A DNA stretch of 64,000 nt from Citrobacter sp. FP75 (lineage in GTDB: Bacteria > Pseudomonadota > Gammaproteobacteria > Enterobacterales > Enterobacteriaceae). Shown piece after piece: positions 18,426 to 26,626 of the stretch. The DNA lies in the NCBI RefSeq assembly GCF_018342065.1, contig NZ_JAFDOE010000005.1:62001-126000 (forward strand), in the 5' to 3' direction. A model generated the notes under the pieces. The model had not been told where the DNA came from. It made no database searches and saw nothing but the letters and a program-made list of their open reading frames with translations. A program made the translations under genes and the position numbers. Position 1 is the stretch's first letter, and the number at the start of each line of letters is the position of its first letter.

Positions 18426-18806
18426 ATGATTCGCACCATGCTGCAAGGCAAGCTCCACCGTGTAAAAGTCACGCAGGCGGACCTGCACTATGAAGGCTCC
18501 TGCGCCATTGACCAGGATTTTCTGGATGCCTCCGGTATTCTGGAAAACGAAGCTATTGATATCTGGAACGTGACCAACGGAAAACGTTTCTCAACCTACG
18601 CGATTGCGGCTGAACGCGGCTCCAGAATCATCTCGGTGAACGGTGCGGCAGCGCATTGTGCAGAGGTTGGCGACATTGTGATTATCGCCAGCTTCGTCAC
18701 CATGTCCGATGAAGAAGCCCGCACCTGGCGTCCGAAAGTGGCCTACTTTGAAGGCGACAATGAGATGAAACGCACCGCGAAAGCCATTCCGGTACAGATT
18801 GCCTGA
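18426..18806 (+). CDS. panD: Aspartate 1-decarboxylase (pyruvoyl-dependent)
   Basis: This 126-residue proenzyme makes beta-alanine from aspartate for pantothenate. Self-cleavage between Gly24 and Ser25 (YEGSC) generates the pyruvoyl cofactor; both residues are present. The NGAAAH segment near residue 72 also matches. In enterobacteria its maturation needs PanZ, which is not in this window. The stop lies 6 bases from the convergent yadE stop. Confidence 0.98.
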   Translation: MIRTMLQGKLHRVKVTQADLHYEGSCAIDQDFLDASGILENEAIDIWNVTNGKRFSTYAIAAERGSRIISVNGAAAHCAEVGDIVIIASFVTMSDEEARTWRPKVAYFEGDNEMKRTAKAIPVQIA

Positions 18807-18812
18807 CGCCCC

Positions 18813-20036
18813 TTACCCCTGCGGCTGATTGACTATCAGCCGCGACATCGTCTCCAGCGAATCCGTCCTTAAAATATAAAGCCTTTTCAATAAGAACGGA
18901 TTATCTCCCGGCTTAACCTTCCCTCTCACCGTGGTGACCGCCATGTGGAATCCCGCGTCGCCTGCTGCTTTTACCGCCGTGGCGTTATAACCGCCAAAGG
19001 GATACGAAAGATACAGAACGTGAGGATTAAACTGGGACAATGCCCGGCGCGAACGGGCGAAATCGAATAAAATATTGTGATAGCTGCGACTCAGTAGGAT
19101 CGGCCGGCGCTTCGCATCAACCCGATGTAAAAAATGGGTATGCGACTGGAAGTCGAACACGTCCCGGATCTCGTTCAGTTCAGAGAGGCTCATAAACTGC
19201 AGCGATTTCGGATCCCATTTCTGCGGGTGGCGCTTGATGCGCGAGGAGATAATAAACGCCGTCGCTTTCATGCCGTATTGTTTCAGCACCGGATACGCGT
19301 AGCGACTGACCGACTTCAGGCCATCGTCAAAAGTGATCACCACCGCGCGCGCGGGCAGATTAGCGCGGCTACGCACGTAGTCTTCTAACTGGTACATCGT
19401 CAGCGTGGTGTAGCCCATATCGCGCAGCCAGGTCATCTGGTTGCTGAAGGCGCGCACGGAAGTGGTGGTCGAGGTATGACGAAAACGGGTGTTTTCTTCA
19501 TCACGCAGAATGTGGTGGTAAGTCAGCACCGGGATACCGTTATCAGTCTGCGCATCTAAGGCGCTGATATAAGCCAGTCGGTCGCCAATGCGGATTTGAA
19601 ACCACGTCTGGTTTAGCCTGTCTTTCAGCTTGTTAATTATGGGGTAGCGCAGATTCTCCGCCAGCACGCCAAACGGCGCGCTCCCGGCATCAGGGGCGTT
19701 GTAGACAGGTGTATCTTTCCAGGTCACCAGATTCTGATTGCTCAGCGGCTTATTGAGATCGCCCAGTCCATCCTCAACTTTCTGCCGTCCCTGCACACGA
19801 TCCAGATGCCCTTTATCGATAAATCCCTTACCGAAGCCAAAGGTAAACGCATAATAATCTTCGCCACCGGGGAGCACCGAGAGGATCTGGCCCGCGCGAA
19901 TATTCCCTACCGTCACCATTTTATTGCCAATCTGCGCCCATACGGCGGCGGCTTCGGTGGTTTGCATATAACGAGCAGGCAAAGCCGCAGCGACGCAGCC
20001 AGAAAACAGGAGCAATAAAATAAGCAGAACGCGCAT
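18813..20036 (-). CDS. yadE: Polysaccharide deacetylase family protein YadE
   Basis: This protein has about 407 residues with an N-terminal signal peptide ([21 protein letters not shown]; the Cys in SGC could also allow lipidation). Its N-terminal half carries an SH3-like region. The C-terminal NodB homology domain shows [10 protein letters not shown] with the metal-binding aspartates, then SHTHFLH, and LSYPFGGYN. The substrate is unknown. An in-frame ATG two codons upstream (20042) is an alternative start; neither has a clear ribosome site. A hairpin just upstream separates it from yadI. Confidence 0.9.
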   Translation of the reverse strand: MRVLLILLLLFSGCVAAALPARYMQTTEAAAVWAQIGNKMVTVGNIRAGQILSVLPGGEDYYAFTFGFGKGFIDKGHLDRVQGRQKVEDGLGDLNKPLSNQNLVTWKDTPVYNAPDAGSAPFGVLAENLRYPIINKLKDRLNQTWFQIRIGDRLAYISALDAQTDNGIPVLTYHHILRDEENTRFRHTSTTTSVRAFSNQMTWLRDMGYTTLTMYQLEDYVRSRANLPARAVVITFDDGLKSVSRYAYPVLKQYGMKATAFIISSRIKRHPQKWDPKSLQFMSLSELNEIRDVFDFQSHTHFLHRVDAKRRPILLSRSYHNILFDFARSRRALSQFNPHVLYLSYPFGGYNATAVKAAGDAGFHMAVTTVRGKVKPGDNPFLLKRLYILRTDSLETMSRLIVNQPQG

Positions 20037-20051
20037 AACCATATGAGATAA

Positions 20052-20070
20052 CCGAGGCGAGAAACCTCGG
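20052..20070 (-). terminator. Hairpin between yadI and yadE
   Basis: A perfect six-pair stem CCGAGG/CCTCGG with loop TTTCTCG on the coding strand, followed by TTATCT. It lies 34 bases after the yadI stop and only about 16 bases before the yadE start, so it may attenuate transcription into yadE or hinder its translation. Confidence 0.5.
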
Positions 20071-20103
20071 CTATTGTAGCAAAAGCACCATCAATACCAA
20101 TGA

Positions 20104-20544
20104 TTAATATTCATACAAATCATGCTTCAACACGAAGGGGGGATTTTTTTGTTGCTGATGCCAGAGACTCGATACTTCAGGCCCACCAAGCGCGACGATA
20201 CAATCGCGAAACGCAGAACTGCTCATCGATTCTCGCGACGAAATCATTCGCTCAAGTAATGGATAGCTGATACCGGAAATCACTTCACACTGGGGATGTT
20301 TATGGCTCATTAACGACGCCACGCGGTAAGGCGCGGCCCCGGCCATATCCGTCAGGAAGATCACGCCCTCGCCTGAGTCTGTGGCATGCAGGGCATGGCA
20401 CATCATGCGACTTAGCATGTTCGCGCTTAGCCCACGCCAAAAACTCACCGCCTGACACTGGACCAAAGGGCCATGTTTTTTTTCCAGACGATGCAGCATA
20501 TCCTGTGCCTTATCGTCATGACAGGTAATTACCCAACCTAACAT
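20104..20544 (-). CDS. yadI: PTS EIIA-type protein of the mannose family, YadI
   Basis: This 146-residue protein has the EIIA-man fold. The phosphoryl-acceptor histidine is visible as His9 in VITCHDD, and the FLTDMAGAAPY segment is the family's central motif. No EIIB, EIIC or EIID gene is nearby, so its sugar or regulatory role is unknown. The length equals the E. coli protein. Confidence 0.92.
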   Translation of the reverse strand: MLGWVITCHDDKAQDMLHRLEKKHGPLVQCQAVSFWRGLSANMLSRMMCHALHATDSGEGVIFLTDMAGAAPYRVASLMSHKHPQCEVISGISYPLLERMISSRESMSSSAFRDCIVALGGPEVSSLWHQQQKNPPFVLKHDLYEY

Positions 20545-20647
20545 TGCCTACCTCCTTAGCAGGCAAGTAGTTTATCAGTGTGATAAATCCGTAAGGGTGA
20601 TAAGCATCAAAAGTCTTCCTCTCCCGGCCTGAAAGAGGAAGAAATAA

Positions 20648-21418
20648 TTAGCTGCGTAATCCGCGTCCGCGCTGGATCAAATACCAGCAGAGTAAATAAA
20701 ATGCGGCAATAAACACCACCAGCACGCCAAACGTCGTAACCAGCGGCACATCATGAATGCCGAGGAAGCCGTAGCGGAAGCCGCTGATCATGTAGACAAT
20801 CGGGTTCAGATGCGACAGTCCCTGCCAGAACGGCGGCAGCAGCGTTAACGAGTAGAAAACGCCACCCAGGTAGGTCAGCGGCGTCAGCACAAAGGTCGGG
20901 ATCAGGCTGATATCATCAAAGGTTTTGGCAAAAACGGCATTCAACAACCCGGCCAGCGAGAACAGAACCGATGTCAGCACCAGCGTGAGTGCCACAAAGA
21001 CCCATGAGTGCACCTGAAAAGGAACGAAGAACAGGGAGATGGCGGTCACCAGAATGCCTACGCACAGCCCGCGCGCAACGCCACCACCGACAAAGCCGGT
21101 AATAATAACGTGCGTGGGAACCGGTGCAACCAGCAGTTCTTCAATGTTGCGTTGAAACTTGGCGCTGAAGAATGACGATGCCACGTTGGCGTACGAGTTA
21201 GTGATCACCGCCATCATAATCAGCCCCGGCACGATAAACTGCATGTAGCTAAAACCGTGCATTTCACCGATACGTGAGCCAATCAAATTACCGAAGATAA
21301 TAAAATAGAGCGTCATGGTGATGACGGGAGGAACCAGCGTTTGGATCCAGATCCGCATAAAACGGTGGATCTCTTTCGCCCAGATGCTTTTCAGCGCCAC
21401 CCAGTAAAGCTGCATCAT
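20648..21418 (-). CDS. yadH: ABC-2 type transport permease YadH
   Basis: This 256-residue inner-membrane protein has about six hydrophobic segments and the ABC-2 signature near GLLNAVFAKTFDDISLIPTFVLTPLTYLGGVFY. Its ATG overlaps the yadG stop in ATGA, so translation is coupled. With YadG it forms an exporter of unknown substrate. Confidence 0.95.
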   Translation of the reverse strand: MMQLYWVALKSIWAKEIHRFMRIWIQTLVPPVITMTLYFIIFGNLIGSRIGEMHGFSYMQFIVPGLIMMAVITNSYANVASSFFSAKFQRNIEELLVAPVPTHVIITGFVGGGVARGLCVGILVTAISLFFVPFQVHSWVFVALTLVLTSVLFSLAGLLNAVFAKTFDDISLIPTFVLTPLTYLGGVFYSLTLLPPFWQGLSHLNPIVYMISGFRYGFLGIHDVPLVTTFGVLVVFIAAFYLLCWYLIQRGRGLRS

Positions 21419-22341
21419 GTGCGATCTCCTTGTTTTTCATGCACCAGAGAAACAAACAGCTCCTCCAGTCGGTTCGCCTTGTTGCGCATACTCAATACCT
21501 GAATCCCCTGTGCGCTCAACTGAGAAAACACGCTGTTCACTCCCTGTTCACGCAACACTTCAACTTCCAGCGTGGAGGTATCAACCAGACGGTACTGATA
21601 GCCCTCCAGTTTTGGCAGCGGGCTTTTCGCCGCCAGGTCGAGAATAAAAGTCTCGGATTTCAGTTTGGAGAGCAGATTTTTCATCGACGTATTTTCCACC
21701 AGCTCACCGTGTTGAATGATGCCGATATTACGGCACAGCATTTCCGCCTCTTCCAGGTAGTGGGTGGTCAGAATAATGGTGGTGCCTTTATCGTTTAAAT
21801 CCTTTAAAAAGCCCCACATTGAACGACGCAGTTCAATATCCACGCCCGCCGTCGGTTCATCGAGGATCAGCAGCTTAGGCTCATGCATCAAGGCGCGGGC
21901 AATCATCAAGCGGCGCTTCATGCCACCGGACAGCATACGGGCGCGTTCGTTACGTTTTTCCCACAGATCGAGCTGTTTTAAATAAATTTCACTGCGTTTT
22001 ACCGCCTCTTTATGCTCAACGCCGTAATACCCCGCCTGGTTCACCACGATCTGCTGCACGGTTTCAAACGGGTTAAAGTTAAACTCCTGCGGCACTAACC
22101 CAAGCTGGCGTTTAGCGTTAACCGTATCTTTTTCAAGATCGTATCCAAAGACGCTAACCCGCCCGGAGGATTTATTCACCAGAGAACTAATAATGCCGAT
22201 GGTGGTGGACTTACCTGCGCCGTTAGGGCCCAGGAGCGCATAAAAATCACCCGCTTCGACTTGCAAATCTATGCCGCGTAGCGCCTGAACGCCGCCGGGA
22301 TAGGTTTTTTTAAGTTGCTGAAGTTCCAGAGCAATGGTCAT
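21415..22341 (-). CDS. yadG: ABC transporter ATP-binding protein YadG
   Basis: This 308-residue ATPase has Walker A GPNGAGKST (residues about 38-46), the Q-loop LVPQEF, signature LSGGMKRR, Walker B LLILDEPTAGVD and the switch histidine TTHYLEEAE. The family (DrrA/NodI-like) pairs with ABC-2 permeases, here YadH. It is divergent from can, with about 100 bases of shared upstream DNA. Confidence 0.95.
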   Translation of the reverse strand: MTIALELQQLKKTYPGGVQALRGIDLQVEAGDFYALLGPNGAGKSTTIGIISSLVNKSSGRVSVFGYDLEKDTVNAKRQLGLVPQEFNFNPFETVQQIVVNQAGYYGVEHKEAVKRSEIYLKQLDLWEKRNERARMLSGGMKRRLMIARALMHEPKLLILDEPTAGVDIELRRSMWGFLKDLNDKGTTIILTTHYLEEAEMLCRNIGIIQHGELVENTSMKNLLSKLKSETFILDLAAKSPLPKLEGYQYRLVDTSTLEVEVLREQGVNSVFSQLSAQGIQVLSMRNKANRLEELFVSLVHEKQGDRT

Positions 22342-22442
22342 AAATTTCCGCTTACCTTACATTCTAATATTTGATATTTGGTTTTAATAAATCAGGAGTT
22401 ACCCTATATTAGCGCAACGCAATTCACTTGGTTACAGCCTCC

Positions 22443-23132
22443 ATGAAAGACATAGATACACTCATCAGCAACAATGCACTATGGTCAAAGATGCTGGTAG
22501 AAGAGGATCCCGGATTTTTTGAAACACTGACGCACACGCAGAATCCGCGCTTTCTATGGATTGGATGCTCCGATAGCCGCGTTCCCGCCGAACGTTTAAC
22601 CGGTCTTGAACCGGGCGAATTATTTGTTCACCGTAATGTCGCCAATCTGGTTATTCATACCGATCTGAACTGCCTCTCAGTGGTTCAGTATGCGGTTGAT
22701 GTGCTGGAAGTGGAACACATTATTATTTGTGGGCACTACGGATGCGGTGGCGTACAGGCTGCCATTGAAAATACGGAACTGGGGCTGATCGATAACTGGT
22801 TGCTGCATATCCGTGATATCTGGTTTAAACACAGTTCTCTGCTGGGTGAGATGCCGCCGGAGCGCCGTATGGATACGCTGTGCGAACTCAATGTGATGGA
22901 GCAGGTCTATAACCTGGGTCACTCAACAATCATGCGCTCAGCCTGGAAGCGCGGTCAGAAAGTCACGATTCACGGATGGGCCTACGGTATTCATGATGGC
23001 CTGCTGCGCGATCTGGACGTTACCGCCACTAGCCGCGAAACGCTGGAGCAGCGCTATCGTCAGGGCTTGTCTAACCTCAGCCAGAAACATACTAATCACA
23101 AGCAAATGCCGATCAGCGGAAGCGACGCTTAA
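22443..23132 (+). CDS. can: Beta-class carbonic anhydrase Can
   Basis: This enzyme interconverts carbon dioxide and bicarbonate and is needed for growth in air. The zinc ligands are visible: Cys42 and Asp44 in IGCSDSR, and His98 and Cys101 in CGHYGCGG. The protein has 229 residues from the ATG at 22443, about nine more than E. coli because of a C-terminal extension (QMPISGSDA). The upstream in-frame GTG at 22428 is not conserved. It is divergent from yadG and convergent with hpt. Confidence 0.96.
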   Translation: MKDIDTLISNNALWSKMLVEEDPGFFETLTHTQNPRFLWIGCSDSRVPAERLTGLEPGELFVHRNVANLVIHTDLNCLSVVQYAVDVLEVEHIIICGHYGCGGVQAAIENTELGLIDNWLLHIRDIWFKHSSLLGEMPPERRMDTLCELNVMEQVYNLGHSTIMRSAWKRGQKVTIHGWAYGIHDGLLRDLDVTATSRETLEQRYRQGLSNLSQKHTNHKQMPISGSDA

Positions 23133-23140
23133 ACAGTATA

Positions 23141-23173
23141 TTCGGTCTGCGGGTTAGAAACGTGCAGACCGAA
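23141..23173. terminator. Hairpin between can and hpt
   Basis: A perfect ten-base-pair stem TTCGGTCTGC/GCAGACCGAA with a 13-base loop, located between two convergent stops. It lacks a clear T-run on the can side, so its terminator role is probable but not certain. Confidence 0.55.
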
Positions 23174-23203
23174 CAGGCGAAGCGCCATCAGGCGCCCCTG
23201 CAA

Positions 23204-23740
23204 TTACTCGTCCAACAGTACCACTTTGCCAACATACGGCAGATGACGATAACGCTGGGCATAGTCAATGCCGTAGCCGACAACAAACTCATCTGGAATA
23301 GAGAATCCGATAAACTCGACCGGAACATCCACTTCACGACGCGTTGGTTTGTCCAGCAGCGTGCAAATCGCCAGAGATTTCGGCTCGCGCAGGCTGAGGA
23401 TTTCGCGCACTTTTGACAGCGTGTTGCCGGAGTCGATGATGTCTTCGACAATCAGTACATCTTTGCCACGAATGTCTTCATCCAGATCTTTGAGGATTTT
23501 AACATCACGCGTGGTAGACATGCCGCTGCCGTAACTGGAGGCGGTCATGAAATCGACTTCGTGGGGGACATGCACTTCGCGGCACAGATCTGCCATAAAC
23601 ATAAATGAGCCGCGTAACAGACCAACCAGCACCATGTCGCTGCCGCTGTCCTTGTAACGTTCGTTAATTTGACGTCCCAGCTCAGCAATACGCGCTTTGA
23701 TCTCCGCTTCCGGGATCATGACTTCTACAGTATGTTTCAT
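23204..23740 (-). CDS. hpt: Hypoxanthine phosphoribosyltransferase
   Basis: This 178-residue purine salvage enzyme attaches phosphoribose from PRPP to hypoxanthine (and less well guanine). The PRPP-binding motif [14 protein letters not shown] is present near residues 97-110. The flexible-loop [10 protein letters not shown] and LLDKPTRR segments also match. It has the same length as E. coli Hpt. In E. coli gcd follows on the far side, but here cueO is the next gene. Confidence 0.97.
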   Translation of the reverse strand: MKHTVEVMIPEAEIKARIAELGRQINERYKDSGSDMVLVGLLRGSFMFMADLCREVHVPHEVDFMTASSYGSGMSTTRDVKILKDLDEDIRGKDVLIVEDIIDSGNTLSKVREILSLREPKSLAICTLLDKPTRREVDVPVEFIGFSIPDEFVVGYGIDYAQRYRHLPYVGKVVLLDE

Positions 23741-23905
23741 AAACTATATAACTCACTGACTTTTATCAGTTAACACATCATGCAAATCGAAAGCTCGCGC
23801 TAACCACAACACTCGCGACAGCATACAAACAATTCAGTGGATGAAGTATACCAGTAAAGAAGCCGTGTTCCTCTGATAGTTAGCAGGATTGTCGGTAAGT
23901 TAAGC

Positions 23906-23928
23906 GCCGGATGACAATTTCATCCGGC
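23906..23928. repeat. REP-like hairpin downstream of cueO
   Basis: GCCGGATGA and TCATCCGGC separated by five bases. This is a single REP-like unit between the cueO stop and hpt, and probably also the 3' end structure of the cueO message. Confidence 0.7.
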
Positions 23929-23938
23929 AATAAAGTGG

Positions 23939-25555
23939 TTAAACGGTAAAACCGAGCATCATGCCGGTATCTTCATGCTCTAACAGATGGCAGTGCGCCA
24001 TATAGGCATGCTCTTTCGGTGCATCGTGGTCAAACTTCACTAGCACCTCGCTCACGCCGCCTTCTACCCGCACCGTGTCCTTCCATCCCGCGCGGTGCGC
24101 GGCAGGCGCTTTGCCATTCTCAGACAGAATGCGGAACTGGGTGCCGTGAATGTGGAACGGATGCAGCATCATGTCGCCCTGACCGGAAATGACCCAGCGT
24201 TCATGCTGGCCTTTCGTCGCAGCAAACATCGGTTTATTCATATCAAACGCCAGACCATTAATCCGGTTAGCATTATGGAAATCGAATGATCCATGCTTCA
24301 TGTTGCCCATATCGCCATGCTGCATATTCCCCATCTCACCGTGGTTCATATTGCCATGATTCATATTACCGTGGCCCATCTCGCCATTATTCATATGGCC
24401 CATCATCTTCCCATGATCCATACCCGTCATAGCCTGAGCGCCGTATTTCTTCATCAGCATTTGCATGCCCATCATGTCGAGCATCGGGTCCATTGACAGT
24501 TGCAGCCTGCGCACCGTCAGCCCCTCCAGTGAAGGCAAGGCTGGCATGGTGGTCAGCGTGTCCGGCAACATACCGGAGGCGGTAATACGCAACGGCTGAA
24601 TGCGCATCACCGGATGCGGCTTATCAAAGGGCGCAATCGCCATGCCCATCTGGCTCACAGGCAGAGTGACCAGATCAAAGGCGTTGCCGTCGCTGATATC
24701 CACCAGCACTTCAAAACGTTCGCCCATCAGCATGGGAAGTTCGGTGATTTTCACCGGCTCCGCCAACAGCCCGCCGTCGCTGGCAATGACGTACAGCGGA
24801 CGACCGTCGCTGGCGGCGATATTTAGCGAGCGGGCGTTGCAGCCATTTAGCAAGCGCAGACGCAGCCAACCACGCGGTGCGGCATGCTGCGGATACATTG
24901 CCCCATTGGTCAGCAGCGTATCGCCAAACCAACCGACGGCGGCGGTCATCATATCCAGCTGATAATTAATTTGTCCGTCTGCGGAGAACTGTTTGTCCTG
25001 AATAATCACCGGGACATCATCAATTCCCCACTGCTTCGGCAGCATCAGCTTGCGGATGTCTTCATCTTCAATCAGCACCAGCCCGGCCAACCCCATCGCC
25101 ACCTGACGACCGGTTTTGCCGTGCTGATGTGGATGAAACCAGCAGGTCGCTGCCCGTTGATCCGGTGTGAAGGTCACAGAACGTTTACCGCCCACCGGGA
25201 TAATGCCCTGCGGTCCGCCGTCAACGTCCCCTGGTATTTCCAGCCCGTGCCAGTGCAATGTCGTCTCTTCGGCCAGCTGATTATGAATATCAACGGTGAC
25301 CGCTTTACCTTTCTGCAGCTTTATCGCTGGCCCAAGCAAATTACCGTTATATCCCCAGGTCGTGGCGGTTTTACCGGCAAAGGTCGACTGTCCCGCTTGA
25401 ACAATCAGCTGTATGCGATCGGCGGCATCCGACGTTAACAGATCGGGAATGGGTAACGCAGGACGCTCGGCGGCAAAGACACTACGGCTCCAGAGAGGTA
25501 ACGCTGACGCGACACCCAGCGCCACGGAGTACTTTAAAAAGTCACGACGTTGCAT
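23939..25555 (-). CDS. cueO: Multicopper oxidase CueO
   Basis: This periplasmic cuprous oxidase protects against copper. It has 538 residues. A twin-arginine signal is present ([23 protein letters not shown] split here as QRRDFLK then a hydrophobic stretch to VFA). Copper ligands are visible in [27 protein letters not shown] and the type 1 site [13 protein letters not shown]. The Met/His-rich segment at about residues 380-421 is longer than in E. coli (516 residues) and contains tandem GNMNH and GxMGNMxH units. I chose the ATG at 25555; an in-frame GTG lies two codons upstream. A CueR-type promoter stands 44-74 bases before the start. Confidence 0.96.
   Translation of the reverse strand: MQRRDFLKYSVALGVASALPLWSRSVFAAERPALPIPDLLTSDAADRIQLIVQAGQSTFAGKTATTWGYNGNLLGPAIKLQKGKAVTVDIHNQLAEETTLHWHGLEIPGDVDGGPQGIIPVGGKRSVTFTPDQRAATCWFHPHQHGKTGRQVAMGLAGLVLIEDEDIRKLMLPKQWGIDDVPVIIQDKQFSADGQINYQLDMMTAAVGWFGDTLLTNGAMYPQHAAPRGWLRLRLLNGCNARSLNIAASDGRPLYVIASDGGLLAEPVKITELPMLMGERFEVLVDISDGNAFDLVTLPVSQMGMAIAPFDKPHPVMRIQPLRITASGMLPDTLTTMPALPSLEGLTVRRLQLSMDPMLDMMGMQMLMKKYGAQAMTGMDHGKMMGHMNNGEMGHGNMNHGNMNHGEMGNMQHGDMGNMKHGSFDFHNANRINGLAFDMNKPMFAATKGQHERWVISGQGDMMLHPFHIHGTQFRILSENGKAPAAHRAGWKDTVRVEGGVSEVLVKFDHDAPKEHAYMAHCHLLEHEDTGMMLGFTV
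24293..24420 (-). repeat. Met/His-coding tandem repeats inside cueO
   Basis: Within cueO the DNA encodes GNMNH twice in tandem and then [16 protein letters not shown], an eight-residue unit twice in tandem, next to GKMMGHM. These add copper-binding Met and His residues to the surface insert. The repeats look like recent internal expansions. Confidence 0.8.
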
Positions 25556-25598
25556 AATCACTTCCTTATATTCAGCAGCTTAAGCAGGCTATCCTTTA

Positions 25599-25629
25599 AG
25601 CATAAGCCCTCCCCTTACTGGAAGGTCAA
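25599..25629 (-). promoter_or_regulatory. CueR-type promoter of cueO
   Basis: On the minus strand: -35 TTGACC (25629-25624), a 19-base spacer TTCCAGTAAGGGGAGGGCT and -10 TATGCT (25604-25599). The stretched 19-base spacer with an imperfect CCTTCC/GGGAGG dyad across it is the hallmark of MerR-family, copper-responsive CueR promoters such as those of copA and cueO in E. coli. Confidence 0.85.
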
Positions 25630-25708
25630 GTGAACCGCTGATAATAAAGGTCGTCGCTTCGCTCGCAGTGTGCTAACGTTTAAATTCCGTGATGCAGTGG
25701 TAGAAGCA

Positions 25709-26056
25709 ATGAAGACGTTTTTCAGAACAATTTTGTTCGGCAGCCTGATGGCCGTATGCGCAAACAGCTACGCGCTTAGCGAGTCCGAAGCCGAAGATAT
25801 GGCCGATTTAACGGCAGTTTTTGTCTTTCTGAAAAATGACTGTGGATACCAGAATTTGCCGAATGGGCAGATCCGTCGCGCACTGGTCTTTTTTGCCCAG
25901 CAAAACCAGTGGGACCTGAGTAATTACGATACCTTCAATATGAAAGCACTAGGCGAAGACAGCTATCGCGATCTCAGCGGTATCGGCATCCCTACGGCAA
26001 AGAAATGCAAAGCGCTGGCGCGGGACTCCCTGAGCCTGTTGGCTTACGTTAAATAG
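25709..26056 (+). CDS. yacC: YacC, PulS/OutS pilotin-like periplasmic protein
   Basis: This 115-residue protein has a signal peptide (KTFFRTILFGSLMAVCANSYA) and a mature domain with two cysteines (NDCGYQN and AKKCKAL). It belongs to the family related to type II secretion pilotins, but lacks a lipobox and no secretin gene is nearby, so its role is unknown. In E. coli it is followed by speE and speD; here the yacL stop lies only 33 bases away. Confidence 0.92.
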   Translation: MKTFFRTILFGSLMAVCANSYALSESEAEDMADLTAVFVFLKNDCGYQNLPNGQIRRALVFFAQQNQWDLSNYDTFNMKALGEDSYRDLSGIGIPTAKKCKALARDSLSLLAYVK

Positions 26057-26064
26057 ATAGTTTT

Positions 26065-26084
26065 GCGGAGCCTACAGGCTCCGC
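26065..26084. terminator. Hairpin between convergent yacC and yacL
   Basis: GCGGAGCC-TACA-GGCTCCGC, a perfect eight-pair stem in the 33-base gap. Flanks are TTTT on the left and ATGAATT on the right; it is likely the shared 3' end structure. Confidence 0.6.
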
Positions 26085-26089
26085 ATGAA

Positions 26090-26452
26090 TTAACGCTGTT
26101 GCACAAATTCACGATATGCCGCCACGACCTGAAGAAAGTCCTCTACGCCACAGAGCGAAAAGCTCTCTTCGTCGTAATAGTTCATTCCTTCTTCCATTTC
26201 GTCGCCTGTAAACTCAAGCTGATTGGCACGCACCATCACCTCTTCACCGTCCAGCCAGAGCGTATACTCATGCCCTACCCGCTGCCAGGAGCGCTCACTG
26301 CCCTTCACCGCACACGCCGCCTGTTCCACTTCATCAAGTAAGGCCAGGTTCTCTTTCACTTCTTCGTTAAACCAGTGCCCCACCACTTCGTGGCCCATGG
26401 ACATACGCACTTTTACCACTCCGGTAATATCGCGCAGAAATTCGTAATCCAT
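26090..26452 (-). CDS. yacL: UPF0231 family protein YacL
   Basis: This is an acidic 120-residue cytoplasmic protein of unknown function, nearly identical in layout to E. coli YacL ([20 protein letters not shown] to EFVQQR). The ATG at 26452 gives the conserved N-terminus, although the frame is open 8 codons further. It follows acnB on the same strand, beyond a terminator. Confidence 0.94.
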   Translation of the reverse strand: MDYEFLRDITGVVKVRMSMGHEVVGHWFNEEVKENLALLDEVEQAACAVKGSERSWQRVGHEYTLWLDGEEVMVRANQLEFTGDEMEEGMNYYDEESFSLCGVEDFLQVVAAYREFVQQR

Positions 26453-26560
26453 AATGTCTTCCTCTGCTCCCGGCAATGCGCCAATACCGCATTGCGCCTT
26501 GCTGTAATTATCGCAGCAGCGCAGCAGAAAAAAAGCGTATCGGGTATAAGGAATAGAAAT

Positions 26561-26593
26561 AAAAATGCCCGGAGAAGCGGACTTCTCCGGGCA
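26561..26593 (-). terminator. Rho-independent terminator of acnB
   Basis: On the minus strand a 12-pair stem TGCCCGGAGAAG/CTTCTCCGGGCA with a TCCG loop, followed by a TTTTTATTT tract. It lies 33 bases after the acnB stop. Confidence 0.9.
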
Positions 26594-26626
26594 TTGATGC
26601 GTTTTTACACAAAACGCGTTAGCGCA

